A stretch of 64,000 nt of DNA from positions 372,001 through 436,000 of the forward strand of contig NZ_VEGH01000003.1 of the NCBI RefSeq assembly GCF_007679345.1, in the 5' to 3' direction. The DNA is from Cellulosimicrobium cellulans. GTDB taxonomy: Bacteria; Actinomycetota; Actinomycetes; Actinomycetales; Cellulomonadaceae. Position numbers and translations under genes: made by a program. The first letter of the stretch is position 1. Every line of letters starts with the position of its first letter. Shown here in pieces: positions 36,509 through 43,225 of the stretch. The notes under the pieces are model-generated. The model had not been told where the DNA came from, did no database searches, and worked only from the letters and a program-made list of their open reading frames with translations.

Positions 36509-37564
36509 TCAGGCGCGGGCCGCGGCCTCCTGGCGGCCGCGCTCGGCCAGCGCGCCCAGGCGGGACAGCGCGCGGTAGTACTTCTTCCGGTACCCGCCCG
36601 CGAGCATCTGCTCGGTGAACAGCACCGACTCCCCCGCGCCGCCGAGCAGCACCGGCACGTCCCGGTCGTACAGCCGGTCCACCAGCGACACCAGCCGCAG
36701 CGCGACGTCCTGGTCCGGCACCGGCCCGACCCCGGTCAGCCCGACGAGCCCGACCCCGTCCAGCAGCGCCCCGTAGCGCGAGGCGTGCACGGTCGACAGG
36801 TGCGCCAGGAGGTCGCCGAAGTCGTCCAGCGTCGCGCCCGGCGCACCCGCGACCGCGGCCCGCACCGCGTCGTCGTCCAGGCCGGGCGCGTCGGTGACCG
36901 CCTCGCGCCGCCGGTAGTCCTGGCCGTCGATCCGCAGCACCTCGAACCGGTCGGACAGGTCCTGGATCTCCCGCAGGAAGTCGTCGGCCGCGAACCGGCC
37001 CTCGCCGAGCGACTCGGGCAGGGTGTTCGACGTGGCCGCGAGCGCGACCCCCCGGTCGGTGAGCTCGCGCAGCAGCCGGGACATCAGCACGGTGTCGCCC
37101 GGGTCGTCGAGCTCGAACTCGTCGATGCAGACGAGCTTCCGGGTGGCCAGCGCGTCGACGGTCGGCCGGAACCCGAGGGCGCCGACCAGGTTGGTCCACT
37201 CGACGAACGTGCCGTACGCCGCCGCCTCCGGGCCCACGGCCGCGGCCAGCGACGCCAGCAGGTGGGTCTTGCCGACGCCGAACCCGCCGTCGAGGTACAC
37301 CGCGGGTACCGCGGCGGGCCTGCGCCGCAGCCGGCTCAGCAGGCCCCCGGAGCCGCTCGCTCCCGTCAGCGTGGCCGCGACCTCGCGCAGCCGGGCCACC
37401 GCGGCGGCCTGGCTCGGGTACTCCGGGTCGGGCCGGTAGGTGTCGAAGGACTCGCCGGCGAAGTGCGGCGGCGGGACGCGCTCCGCCAGCAGGCGGTCGC
37501 GGCCGACGTCGGGGCGCCGGGAGGTCAGGCTGGCCGTCGTCGGCGTGGCGGGGCTGGGGCTCAC
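36509..37564 (-). CDS. zapE: Cell division protein ZapE / AFG1-like ATPase
   Basis: A 351-aa AAA-type ATPase of the AFG1/ZapE family. Walker A is YLDGGFGVGKTHLLASLA (about residue 75) and Walker B is LVCIDEFELDDPGDTVLM. The block TSNTLPESLGEGRFAADDF and the end segment FTEQMLAGGYRKKYYRAL are typical. In enterobacteria ZapE acts at the FtsZ ring; in mitochondria AFG1 handles protein quality control. The role in actinomycetes is not established. GTG 37564 is chosen because TAGGCT lies 8 nt upstream on the minus strand, and the ORF beyond it would run through the divergent gene. Confidence 0.83.
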   Translation of the reverse strand: MSPSPATPTTASLTSRRPDVGRDRLLAERVPPPHFAGESFDTYRPDPEYPSQAAAVARLREVAATLTGASGSGGLLSRLRRRPAAVPAVYLDGGFGVGKTHLLASLAAAVGPEAAAYGTFVEWTNLVGALGFRPTVDALATRKLVCIDEFELDDPGDTVLMSRLLRELTDRGVALAATSNTLPESLGEGRFAADDFLREIQDLSDRFEVLRIDGQDYRRREAVTDAPGLDDDAVRAAVAGAPGATLDDFGDLLAHLSTVHASRYGALLDGVGLVGLTGVGPVPDQDVALRLVSLVDRLYDRDVPVLLGGAGESVLFTEQMLAGGYRKKYYRALSRLGALAERGRQEAAARA

Positions 37565-37572
37565 GGCCGCAC

Positions 37573-37588
37573 AGCCTACGACTAGCCT
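37573..37588. promoter_or_regulatory. Face-to-face -10 elements in the 31-bp zapE/RibD-like gap
   Basis: The minus-strand -10 TAGGCT (37573-37578) ends 8 nt before the zapE GTG. The plus-strand -10 TAGCCT (37583-37588) ends 7 nt before the ATG at 37596. Only 4 nt separate the two boxes, so each promoter's -35 region lies inside the other gene or overlaps the other promoter. Confidence 0.5.
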
Positions 37589-37595
37589 GACCGCC

Positions 37596-38387
37596 ATGCC
37601 CCGCGAGCTCCCGCCCCTGGACGTGCTGCTGCCCCTCGACCGCGCCGGCGCGACCCTGGCCCCCGAGGCCGGCGAGCCCGCGCTGCACGACCTGTACGCG
37701 CACCCGGCCCCCGCGCCCGGCCGGCCCGCGGCCGTGCGGGCGAACATGATCGCCACCGTCGACGGCTCGGCCCAGGGCCCCGACGGCCGGTCCCGCAGCA
37801 TCAACGGCCCGGCGGACTGGCGGGTGTTCCGGGTGATGCGCGCGGTGGCCGACGTAGTGCTGGTCGGCGCAGGGACCGCCCGGGCCGAGCACTACACGCC
37901 GCTCGCGGTCCCCGCCGACCTGCGGGCCGCCCGCGCCGCCCGCGGCCAGGCGCCCGACCTGGAGCTCGCCCTCGTCACGGCGTCCGGTGAGCTGCCCGAG
38001 GGCCTGCGCGGGACCGACCGGCCGCCGTACGTCGTCACCGTCGCCGCGAACCCGCGGCTCGCCGACCTGCGCGCGGAGCTGGGCGACGACCGGGTCCTGG
38101 TGGCCGGCGACCACGACGTGGACCTCGCCGCGGCGCTCGCCACGCTGGCCGACCGCGGCCTGACCCGCGTGCTCGCCGAGGGCGGCCCGCGGCTGCTCAC
38201 CGACCTCGTGCAGGCCGGGCTGGTGGACGAGCTCTGCCTCACGACGAGCCCGCTGGTCGTCGGCGGGCCGGGCCTGCGCGCCGTGCAGGGCCCCGAGTGG
38301 CTCGACCCGCTGCCGGCCCGCCCGGCCCACCTGCTGCACAGCGACGGGATGCTGCTCGGCCGCTGGGTGCTCGGCGCGACCGGCTGA
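37596..38387 (+). CDS. RibD C-terminal-like pyrimidine/dihydrofolate reductase
   Basis: A 263-aa protein with the RibD reductase domain (dihydrofolate-reductase fold, NADPH-dependent). Markers are VRANMIATVDGSAQGPDG and SINGPADWRVFRVMRAVADV followed by VLVGAGTARAEHYTPL, then LTRVLAEGGPRLLTDLVQAGLVDELCLT. No deaminase domain is attached. Stand-alone forms occur in actinomycetes and may reduce the riboflavin pyrimidine intermediate or a deazaflavin/pterin substrate. No rib operon is adjacent. ATG 37596 lies 7 nt after a TAGCCT element; the gene is divergent from zapE with only 31 bp between starts. Confidence 0.82.
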   Translation: MPRELPPLDVLLPLDRAGATLAPEAGEPALHDLYAHPAPAPGRPAAVRANMIATVDGSAQGPDGRSRSINGPADWRVFRVMRAVADVVLVGAGTARAEHYTPLAVPADLRAARAARGQAPDLELALVTASGELPEGLRGTDRPPYVVTVAANPRLADLRAELGDDRVLVAGDHDVDLAAALATLADRGLTRVLAEGGPRLLTDLVQAGLVDELCLTTSPLVVGGPGLRAVQGPEWLDPLPARPAHLLHSDGMLLGRWVLGATG

Positions 38388-38435
38388 CCCCGCGGCGCGC
38401 GGCCGCCCGACCGGGTGAGCAGCGCCGACGCCCGC

Positions 38436-38441
38436 TAGGGT
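38436..38441 (+). promoter_or_regulatory. -10 element for leaderless orphan gene
   Basis: TAGGGT ends 6 nt before GTG 38448. Confidence 0.5.
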
Positions 38442-38447
38442 CGAGCC

Positions 38448-38933
38448 GTGACCGACACGATCCTGGTCCTCACGGAGGACACCCTCGCCGCCGCCGACGT
38501 CGCGCAGATCGTCTCGCTGCACGACGGCGAGCAGCTGCAGTACCGCGTGCTCGTCCCCGCCGACACCGAGCGCAACGTGCTCGTGTCGCTCGTCGACCAG
38601 CTCAGCATGGGCGAGCTCCGCGAGGCGCTCGACACCGTCCTGGGCCGGGAGCCGGAGCCGACCGAGGCCACCGCCGACGCCGCCGAGCAGCTCGCCGACA
38701 GCCTCGCCGCGTTCGCCGAGGCCGGCGTCAGCGCGTCCGGCACGGTCGTCGACGACGACCCGCTGCCCGCGCTGCGCGCCGCCGTGGCGTCCGAGGGCGC
38801 CCGCGAGGTGGTCGTCGTGACCTACCCGCACGCGCTGGAGGACACGTTCCACCGCGACTGGGCGTCCCGCGCCCGTGAGGAGCTGCACGTGCCGGTGCTG
38901 CACCTGTACTCGGGGACGTCCGAGCTGGGCTGA
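38448..38933 (+). CDS. Conserved-looking hypothetical protein, possible Rossmann/USP-like fold
   Basis: A 161-aa acidic soluble protein that I cannot assign. Alternating strands and helices are suggested: TILVLTEDTLAAADVAQIV, YRVLVPADTERNVLVSLVDQL, a long Glu/Ala helix (PTEATADAAEQLADSLAAF), then REVVVVTYPHALEDTFHRDW and VPVLHLYSG. The pattern and the late VVVVTYPH strand resemble a universal-stress-type alpha/beta sandwich, but the nucleotide-binding G-x2-G-x9-G(S/T) motif is not present. GTG 38448 is 6 nt after TAGGGT, so the mRNA is probably leaderless. A 21-bp-stem terminator follows 16 bp after its stop. Confidence 0.7.
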   Translation: MTDTILVLTEDTLAAADVAQIVSLHDGEQLQYRVLVPADTERNVLVSLVDQLSMGELREALDTVLGREPEPTEATADAAEQLADSLAAFAEAGVSASGTVVDDDPLPALRAAVASEGAREVVVVTYPHALEDTFHRDWASRAREELHVPVLHLYSGTSELG

Positions 38934-38949
38934 CACCTCCCGCCCCCGG

Positions 38950-38996
38950 ACGCACGACGGCCGGTGCCCCGCTCGGGGGCACCGGCCGTCGTGCGT
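38950..38996. terminator. Two-way terminator between convergent genes
   Basis: Arms 38950-38970 and 38976-38996 are perfect 21-bp reverse complements with a 5-nt loop GCTCG. It lies 16 bp after the plus-strand stop at 38933 and 21 bp beyond the minus-strand stop at 39018, an ideal bidirectional terminator position. Confidence 0.8.
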
Positions 38997-39017
38997 CGTG
39001 GCGCGGGCCGTGCGGGG

Positions 39018-40289
39018 TCAGAACCCCGTGCTCGTCGGCTCCGGGTAGTACCGGCGGAACTTGCGCACCTGGTTCAGCCCCGCGGCCAGCACGTACCAGC
39101 GCCGCTTGAGCCCGGCGTCGCGGCGGTACCGCAGCGGGTGCGCCACCCGCCCGGCCCGGATCAGCCCGCGCACCTTCCCGGCCAGCGCCGGGTCCAGGAC
39201 GTACCGCAGCAGCAGCCGGTGCGGCAGGATCGAGTACAGCACCTCGGTGTCGACCACGACCGGCTCGACCGCGCGGTCCAGCACCCGGTCCTCGACCAGG
39301 AACCGTGCCACGTTCGCCCCGGCGGCCGTCACGTAGTAGTTGTTCCGGCCGATGCGGGGGTTGACCTCGAAGAACCGGAACGACCCGTCGCGCGGGTCGA
39401 CCTTCACGTCGAAGTTCGCGAACCCGACGTAACCCACGCCGCGCAGGAACGCCGCCGCCTGGTCGAGCATCCCCTGCTCCCGGGTCACGACCATCGCGGC
39501 CGGGTTGCCCAGGCCGGACGGCGTGTGCTCCTCGAGCAGCACGTGCGCGGAGGCCAGCAGCGTGATCGAGCCGCGGGAGTCCACGTACGCCGTGATCGAC
39601 CGCATCTGGGTGTCGTCGCCCGGCACCAGCTCCTGGACGACGAACCGGCCCCGGAACCCGGCGGCCTTGAGCGAGACCCACAGCGCGTCGAGCTCGTCGG
39701 CCGAGGCGATCTCGAAGACCTTCTTCTTCCCCGGGAACTCGACCTCCTGGTAGTCGGCGCTGCTGGCCGCCTTGGCGATCAGCGGGTAGCCGACGTCCAC
39801 GGGGACCGGCGCCCAGGCCGGGTCGTCCGCGAGCGCGAAGTCCTGGACGATCGTCCGCGGGACGGCGAGGCCGAGGTCCGTCGCGATCTCGGCGAACGTC
39901 GCCTTGTCCGACAGCCGGTCCATCAGGTCCTCGTCGAGGAACGGCACCACGTAGTGCGGCTCGAGCTCCGCGCGGTGCTGGACGACGACCCGGACCAGCC
40001 AGTCCGAGTTCGCCAGCAGCACCAGCCGCTTCCCGGCCTGCTCGCGGGCCACCTTCAGCACGGCGTCGACCAGCTGGCGCGGGTCGTGCCCGTCCGCGAC
40101 GAGCCGGTTGTCCACGATCCGCGAGTCGGCGACCGGCCCGAGGGCCGCCCCGCTGACCACGATCGACCGGACCCCGTACGCCTCGTGGAACGCGCGCGCC
40201 AGCGCGTACACGCCGATGTCGGCGCCGAGCATGACGGGCTGCAGGTCGCGCAGCCCCTGAGCGCCCGGCGCCGGCGTCGCCGCGCTCAC
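39018..40289 (-). CDS. ATP-grasp ligase, candidate peptidoglycan D-Asp/D-Glu ligase
   Basis: A 423-aa ATP-grasp carboxylate-amine ligase. An N-terminal pre-ATP-grasp Rossmann part (QPVMLGADIGVYALARAFHE) is followed by the ATP-binding lobe (YPLIAKAASSADYQEVEFPG) and the metal-binding strand FRFFEVNPRIGRNNYYVTAA (about residues 300-320). The NPRxGRNNYYVT block resembles D-aspartate ligases (Aslfm type) that build A4-type peptidoglycan bridges. Cellulomonas-like bacteria have Orn-D-Glu or Orn-D-Asp bridges, so this role fits but is inferred. GTG 40289 overlaps the gnd stop (GTGA), so it is translated with gnd. The 38950-38996 terminator lies 21 bp beyond its stop. Confidence 0.75.
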   Translation of the reverse strand: MSAATPAPGAQGLRDLQPVMLGADIGVYALARAFHEAYGVRSIVVSGAALGPVADSRIVDNRLVADGHDPRQLVDAVLKVAREQAGKRLVLLANSDWLVRVVVQHRAELEPHYVVPFLDEDLMDRLSDKATFAEIATDLGLAVPRTIVQDFALADDPAWAPVPVDVGYPLIAKAASSADYQEVEFPGKKKVFEIASADELDALWVSLKAAGFRGRFVVQELVPGDDTQMRSITAYVDSRGSITLLASAHVLLEEHTPSGLGNPAAMVVTREQGMLDQAAAFLRGVGYVGFANFDVKVDPRDGSFRFFEVNPRIGRNNYYVTAAGANVARFLVEDRVLDRAVEPVVVDTEVLYSILPHRLLLRYVLDPALAGKVRGLIRAGRVAHPLRYRRDAGLKRRWYVLAAGLNQVRKFRRYYPEPTSTGF

Positions 40290-41725
40290 GCCTCGTGCTC
40301 GGCGCGGTCGCCGGACCACTCGGTGTGGAACGTGCCGTCCTTGTCGACGCGCTTGTAGGTGTGCGCCCCGAAGAAGTCGCGCTGCGCCTGGATCAGCGCC
40401 GCCGGCAGCCGCTCGGCCCGCACGCCGTCGTAGTACGACAGCGAGGAGGAGAACGCCGGGGTCGGCACGCCGGCCAGCGCGGCCTGGGCCACGACCCGGC
40501 GCCACGCGGCCACGCCGTTGCCGACCGCGCCGGTGAAGTACTCGTCGGCGAGCAGCAGCGGCAGGTCCCCGTCGCGCTCGTACGCCTCGGTGATCCGGTT
40601 GAGGAACCGGGCGCGGATGATGCAGCCGCCGCGCCAGATGCGCGCCATCGCGCCGCGGTCGATGTCCCAGCCGTTCTCGGCCGAGGCCGCGGCGATCTGG
40701 TCGAAGCCCTGCGAGTACGCGACGACCTTGGACGCGTACAGCGCCAGGCGGACGTCCTCGATGAACGCGTCGCGGTCGGTGACCTCGAAGGCGCCGGCGT
40801 GCGCGGGGAGCGTGCCGCGGGCGGCGGTGCGCTGCGGGACCGAGCCGGACAGCGCGCGGGCGAACGTGGCCTCCGCGATGCCGGTGATCGGCACGCCCAG
40901 GTCCAGGCCGTTCTGCACCGTCCAGCGGCCGGTGCCCTTCTGCTCGGCCTGGTCGAGGACCACGTCCACGAACGCGGACCCGGTCTCGGCGTCGACCTGG
41001 GACAGCACCTCGGCGGTGATCTCGATGAGGAAGGACTCGAGGTCGCCCTCGTTCCAGGTGCGGAAGATGTCGGCGATCTCCGCGGCGGAGGCGCCCAGGC
41101 CCTGCTTCAGCAGGTCGTACGCCTCGGCGATCAGCTGCATGTCGGCGTACTCGATGCCGTTGTGCACCATCTTGACGAAGTGGCCGGCGCCGTCGGGGCC
41201 GACGTAGGTGCAGCACGGGGTGCCGTCGACCTTGGCGGAGATGTCCTCGAGGATCGGGCCCAGCACCGCGTACGACTCGCGCGAGCCGCCCGGCATGATC
41301 GACGGGCCGTTGAGCGCGCCCTCCTCGCCGCCCGAGACGCCGGTGCCCACGAAGTGCAGGCCCTTCTCGCGCAGCGCCGCCTCGCGGCGGCGGGTGTCCG
41401 GGAAGTGCGCGTTGCCCGCGTCGATGACGATGTCGCCCTCGTCGAGCAGCGGCACCAGCTCCTCGATGACCGCGTCGGTCGCGGCACCGGCCTTGACCAT
41501 GATGATCACCTTGCGCGGCCGCTCCAGCGACGCCACGAACTCCTCGGTCGTCACCGACGGCACGAAGGTGCCCTCGTCGCCGTGGTCGGCGATCAGCGAG
41601 TCGGTCTTCGCCTGCGAGCGGTTGTGCACCGCGACGGTGTAGCCGTGCCGGGCCAGGTTGCGGGCGAGGTTGCGGCCCATCACGGCCAGGCCGGTGACGC
41701 CGATCTGTGCGGCGGGTGCAGACAT
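40286..41725 (-). CDS. gnd: 6-phosphogluconate dehydrogenase (decarboxylating)
   Basis: A 479-aa enzyme of the oxidative pentose-phosphate pathway that converts 6-phosphogluconate to ribulose 5-phosphate with NADPH formation. The N-terminal dinucleotide fold is IGVTGLAVMGRNLARNLARHG. The substrate-binding block is PDGAGHFVKMVHNGIEYADM, and further signatures are GTGRWTVQNGLDLGVPI and WRGGCIIRARFLNRITEAY. Length matches the long, dimeric NADP form. ATG 41725 has a GAAGGAG ribosome site about 10 nt upstream. It is first of a two-gene unit with the ATP-grasp ligase. Confidence 0.95.
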   Translation of the reverse strand: MSAPAAQIGVTGLAVMGRNLARNLARHGYTVAVHNRSQAKTDSLIADHGDEGTFVPSVTTEEFVASLERPRKVIIMVKAGAATDAVIEELVPLLDEGDIVIDAGNAHFPDTRRREAALREKGLHFVGTGVSGGEEGALNGPSIMPGGSRESYAVLGPILEDISAKVDGTPCCTYVGPDGAGHFVKMVHNGIEYADMQLIAEAYDLLKQGLGASAAEIADIFRTWNEGDLESFLIEITAEVLSQVDAETGSAFVDVVLDQAEQKGTGRWTVQNGLDLGVPITGIAEATFARALSGSVPQRTAARGTLPAHAGAFEVTDRDAFIEDVRLALYASKVVAYSQGFDQIAAASAENGWDIDRGAMARIWRGGCIIRARFLNRITEAYERDGDLPLLLADEYFTGAVGNGVAAWRRVVAQAALAGVPTPAFSSSLSYYDGVRAERLPAALIQAQRDFFGAHTYKRVDKDGTFHTEWSGDRAEHEA

Positions 41726-41823
41726 GCGCGGGTGCTCCTTCGAAGCGGTGCCAGGGCAGGTTCACCCTAGTCCGGGGCGTGGTCGCCCGGCGTGCCGCGC
41801 CCACCGGTCGAGAGGGTCGCCCC

Positions 41824-41829
41824 TACGCT
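41824..41829 (+). promoter_or_regulatory. -10 element for leaderless DUF3000 gene
   Basis: TACGCT ends 7 nt before GTG 41837. Confidence 0.45.
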
Positions 41830-41836
41830 CGGCGCT

Positions 41837-42418
41837 GTGAGCACCGGCCCCCGCGACGCGCCACCGGAGTTCCTGCGCGCCCTGCGGTCGCTGCGGGGCG
41901 TGACGCTGCGACCCGAGGTGTCCCTCGAGGAGGCCCCCGGCCCCGCGCGGATCGCGCCGTACACCGCCGCCCTCGTCGCCGACGTGCGCAGCACCCGACG
42001 GGACCCCGACGCCGACGAGCTCGCCTCCGGCCGGTTCGTCGTCCTGCACGACCCCGCCGGGCAGGAGGCCTGGGACGGCGCGTTCCGGCTGGTGACGCTC
42101 GTGCGCGCGACGCTCGAGCCCGAGGTCGGCCAGGACCCGCTGCTCGCCGAGGTCGCGTGGAGCTGGTTCTCCGACGCCCTCGCGTCCGCGGGGGTCGACG
42201 CCCGCGCCGCCGGCGGCACGGTCACGCGCGTGCTGTCGCAGTCGTTCGGCGCCCTGGACGAGCGCCCGGAGCTCTGCGAGCTGGAGCTGCGCGCGTCCTG
42301 GACGGCCCGCGACGAGGACCTGGCCCCGCACCTGCGCGCGTGGGGCACCCTGCTGTGCACCGTCGCCGGGCTGCCGCCGCTGCCCGACGGCGTGGTCGCC
42401 CTGGGACCGCGGCACTGA
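41837..42418 (+). CDS. DUF3000 domain-containing protein
   Basis: A 193-aa actinobacteria-specific protein. The order DUF3000 then LuxR-type regulator then ribonuclease D, with FadB-like and Dxs genes downstream, is a recurrent actinobacterial neighbourhood and supports the call. Visible blocks are PPEFLRALRSLRGVTLRPEV, IAPYTAALVADV, GRFVVLHDPAGQEAWDGAFR and VAWSWFSDALASAGVDARAAGGTV. No catalytic residues are known for the family. GTG 41837 follows TACGCT by 7 nt. A CCGGGCG/CGCCCGG hairpin lies 9 bp after the stop. Confidence 0.82.
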   Translation: MSTGPRDAPPEFLRALRSLRGVTLRPEVSLEEAPGPARIAPYTAALVADVRSTRRDPDADELASGRFVVLHDPAGQEAWDGAFRLVTLVRATLEPEVGQDPLLAEVAWSWFSDALASAGVDARAAGGTVTRVLSQSFGALDERPELCELELRASWTARDEDLAPHLRAWGTLLCTVAGLPPLPDGVVALGPRH

Positions 42419-42427
42419 CCGCGGGGG

Positions 42428-42444
42428 CCGGGCGCGTCGCCCGG
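42428..42444. terminator. Hairpin after the DUF3000 gene
   Basis: CCGGGCG and CGCCCGG, 7-bp perfect arms with a 3-nt loop, 9 bp after the stop. A short GC stem with no U-tract. Confidence 0.4.
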
Positions 42445-42465
42445 GCGCCGGTGCGGTGCCACCAC

Positions 42466-42502
42466 CCGTGACAACCGGGTCACGAGCGGGTCACGATGTC
42501 AC
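42466..42502. promoter_or_regulatory. Cluster of GTCAC/GTGAC boxes upstream of the LuxR-type gene
   Basis: GTGAC at 42468-42472 is followed by GTCAC at 42479-42483, 42490-42494 and 42498-42502. The first two form an inverted repeat with 6-bp arms (CGTGAC/GTCACG) and 6-nt spacer. The middle two are a direct repeat of GGGTCACGA with an 11-bp period, one helical turn. This looks like an operator array for a dimeric regulator, about 75-110 bp before the start codon. Confidence 0.5.
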
Positions 42503-42575
42503 CCGATCTGCTCAAGACACCGGGGCGACGGGTCGATAGAGGGGGCAAGTGTTGGACCGTCAAGGGGGCACCGCA

Positions 42576-43151
42576 GTGAGCATCGAGCCGATTCGACGAG
42601 GCACCGGCCTGGCGCCGGGCGTCCCGGGCGCCCGGGCGGGAGCGGTCGCCACGCAGGCGCGCCGCCCCGGTTCGGCCGGCACCGGCACCGGCACCGACCC
42701 GCGCCGTCGTCCCCTCGGCCAGATGTGCGTCGTGGTCACCGAGCTCGGCGAGGGCGAGGGCCAGACCCTCGTGCGGAACCTGCGGCGCCGCGGCTCCGGG
42801 CGGGTCATCCTGCTCGCCCGCCGCGCCGGGCGCCGTGACCTGGTCGGTCTGCTGACCGGCGGCCTGCGGGGCGCCGTCGCCACCGAGCCGAACGCGACCG
42901 TCGGCCCGCCCGGATCAGCCGCCGGCGCCGTGCCGTCGCCGTTCGCGCGCACCCGACCCGATCTGACCTCCCGCGAGCTCAGCGTGCTGCGCCTGGTCGC
43001 CGACGGTTTCAGCAACCGCGCGATCGGCGACGAGCTCGGGCTCTCCGCGCTGACCGTCAAGAGCCACCTGGCACGCATCTCGCGCAAGCTCGGCACCGGC
43101 GACCGCGCCGCCCTGGTCGCCATCTCCATCCGCACCGGTCTGCTCGCCTGA
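42576..43151 (+). CDS. LuxR-type helix-turn-helix regulator
   Basis: A 191-aa protein. The C-terminal LuxR/NarL HTH is complete: LTSRELSVLRLVADGFSNRA, IGDELGLSALTVKSHLARI and SRKLGTGDRAALVA (about residues 128-186). The N-terminal part is short, Arg- and Gly-rich, with LGQMCVVVTELGEGEGQTLV reminiscent of a degenerate receiver domain; no phospho-acceptor Asp site is evident. GTG 42576 has AAGGGGG 7 nt upstream; GTG 42549, preceded by AGAGGGGG, would add nine residues. A TAGAGG-like element lies at about 42536. It sits between DUF3000 and ribonuclease D in a conserved order. Confidence 0.8.
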   Translation: MSIEPIRRGTGLAPGVPGARAGAVATQARRPGSAGTGTGTDPRRRPLGQMCVVVTELGEGEGQTLVRNLRRRGSGRVILLARRAGRRDLVGLLTGGLRGAVATEPNATVGPPGSAAGAVPSPFARTRPDLTSRELSVLRLVADGFSNRAIGDELGLSALTVKSHLARISRKLGTGDRAALVAISIRTGLLA

Positions 43152-43213
43152 GGACCCGGGCCGTGCCGGACCTCGCGCCTGCGCGCCGGGACGGGAGCGG
43201 CGCCCCGACGGCC

Positions 43214-43219
43214 TACGGT
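43214..43219 (+). promoter_or_regulatory. -10 element for leaderless rnd
   Basis: TACGGT ends 6 nt before ATG 43226. Confidence 0.5.
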
Positions 43220-43225
43220 TGTCCC

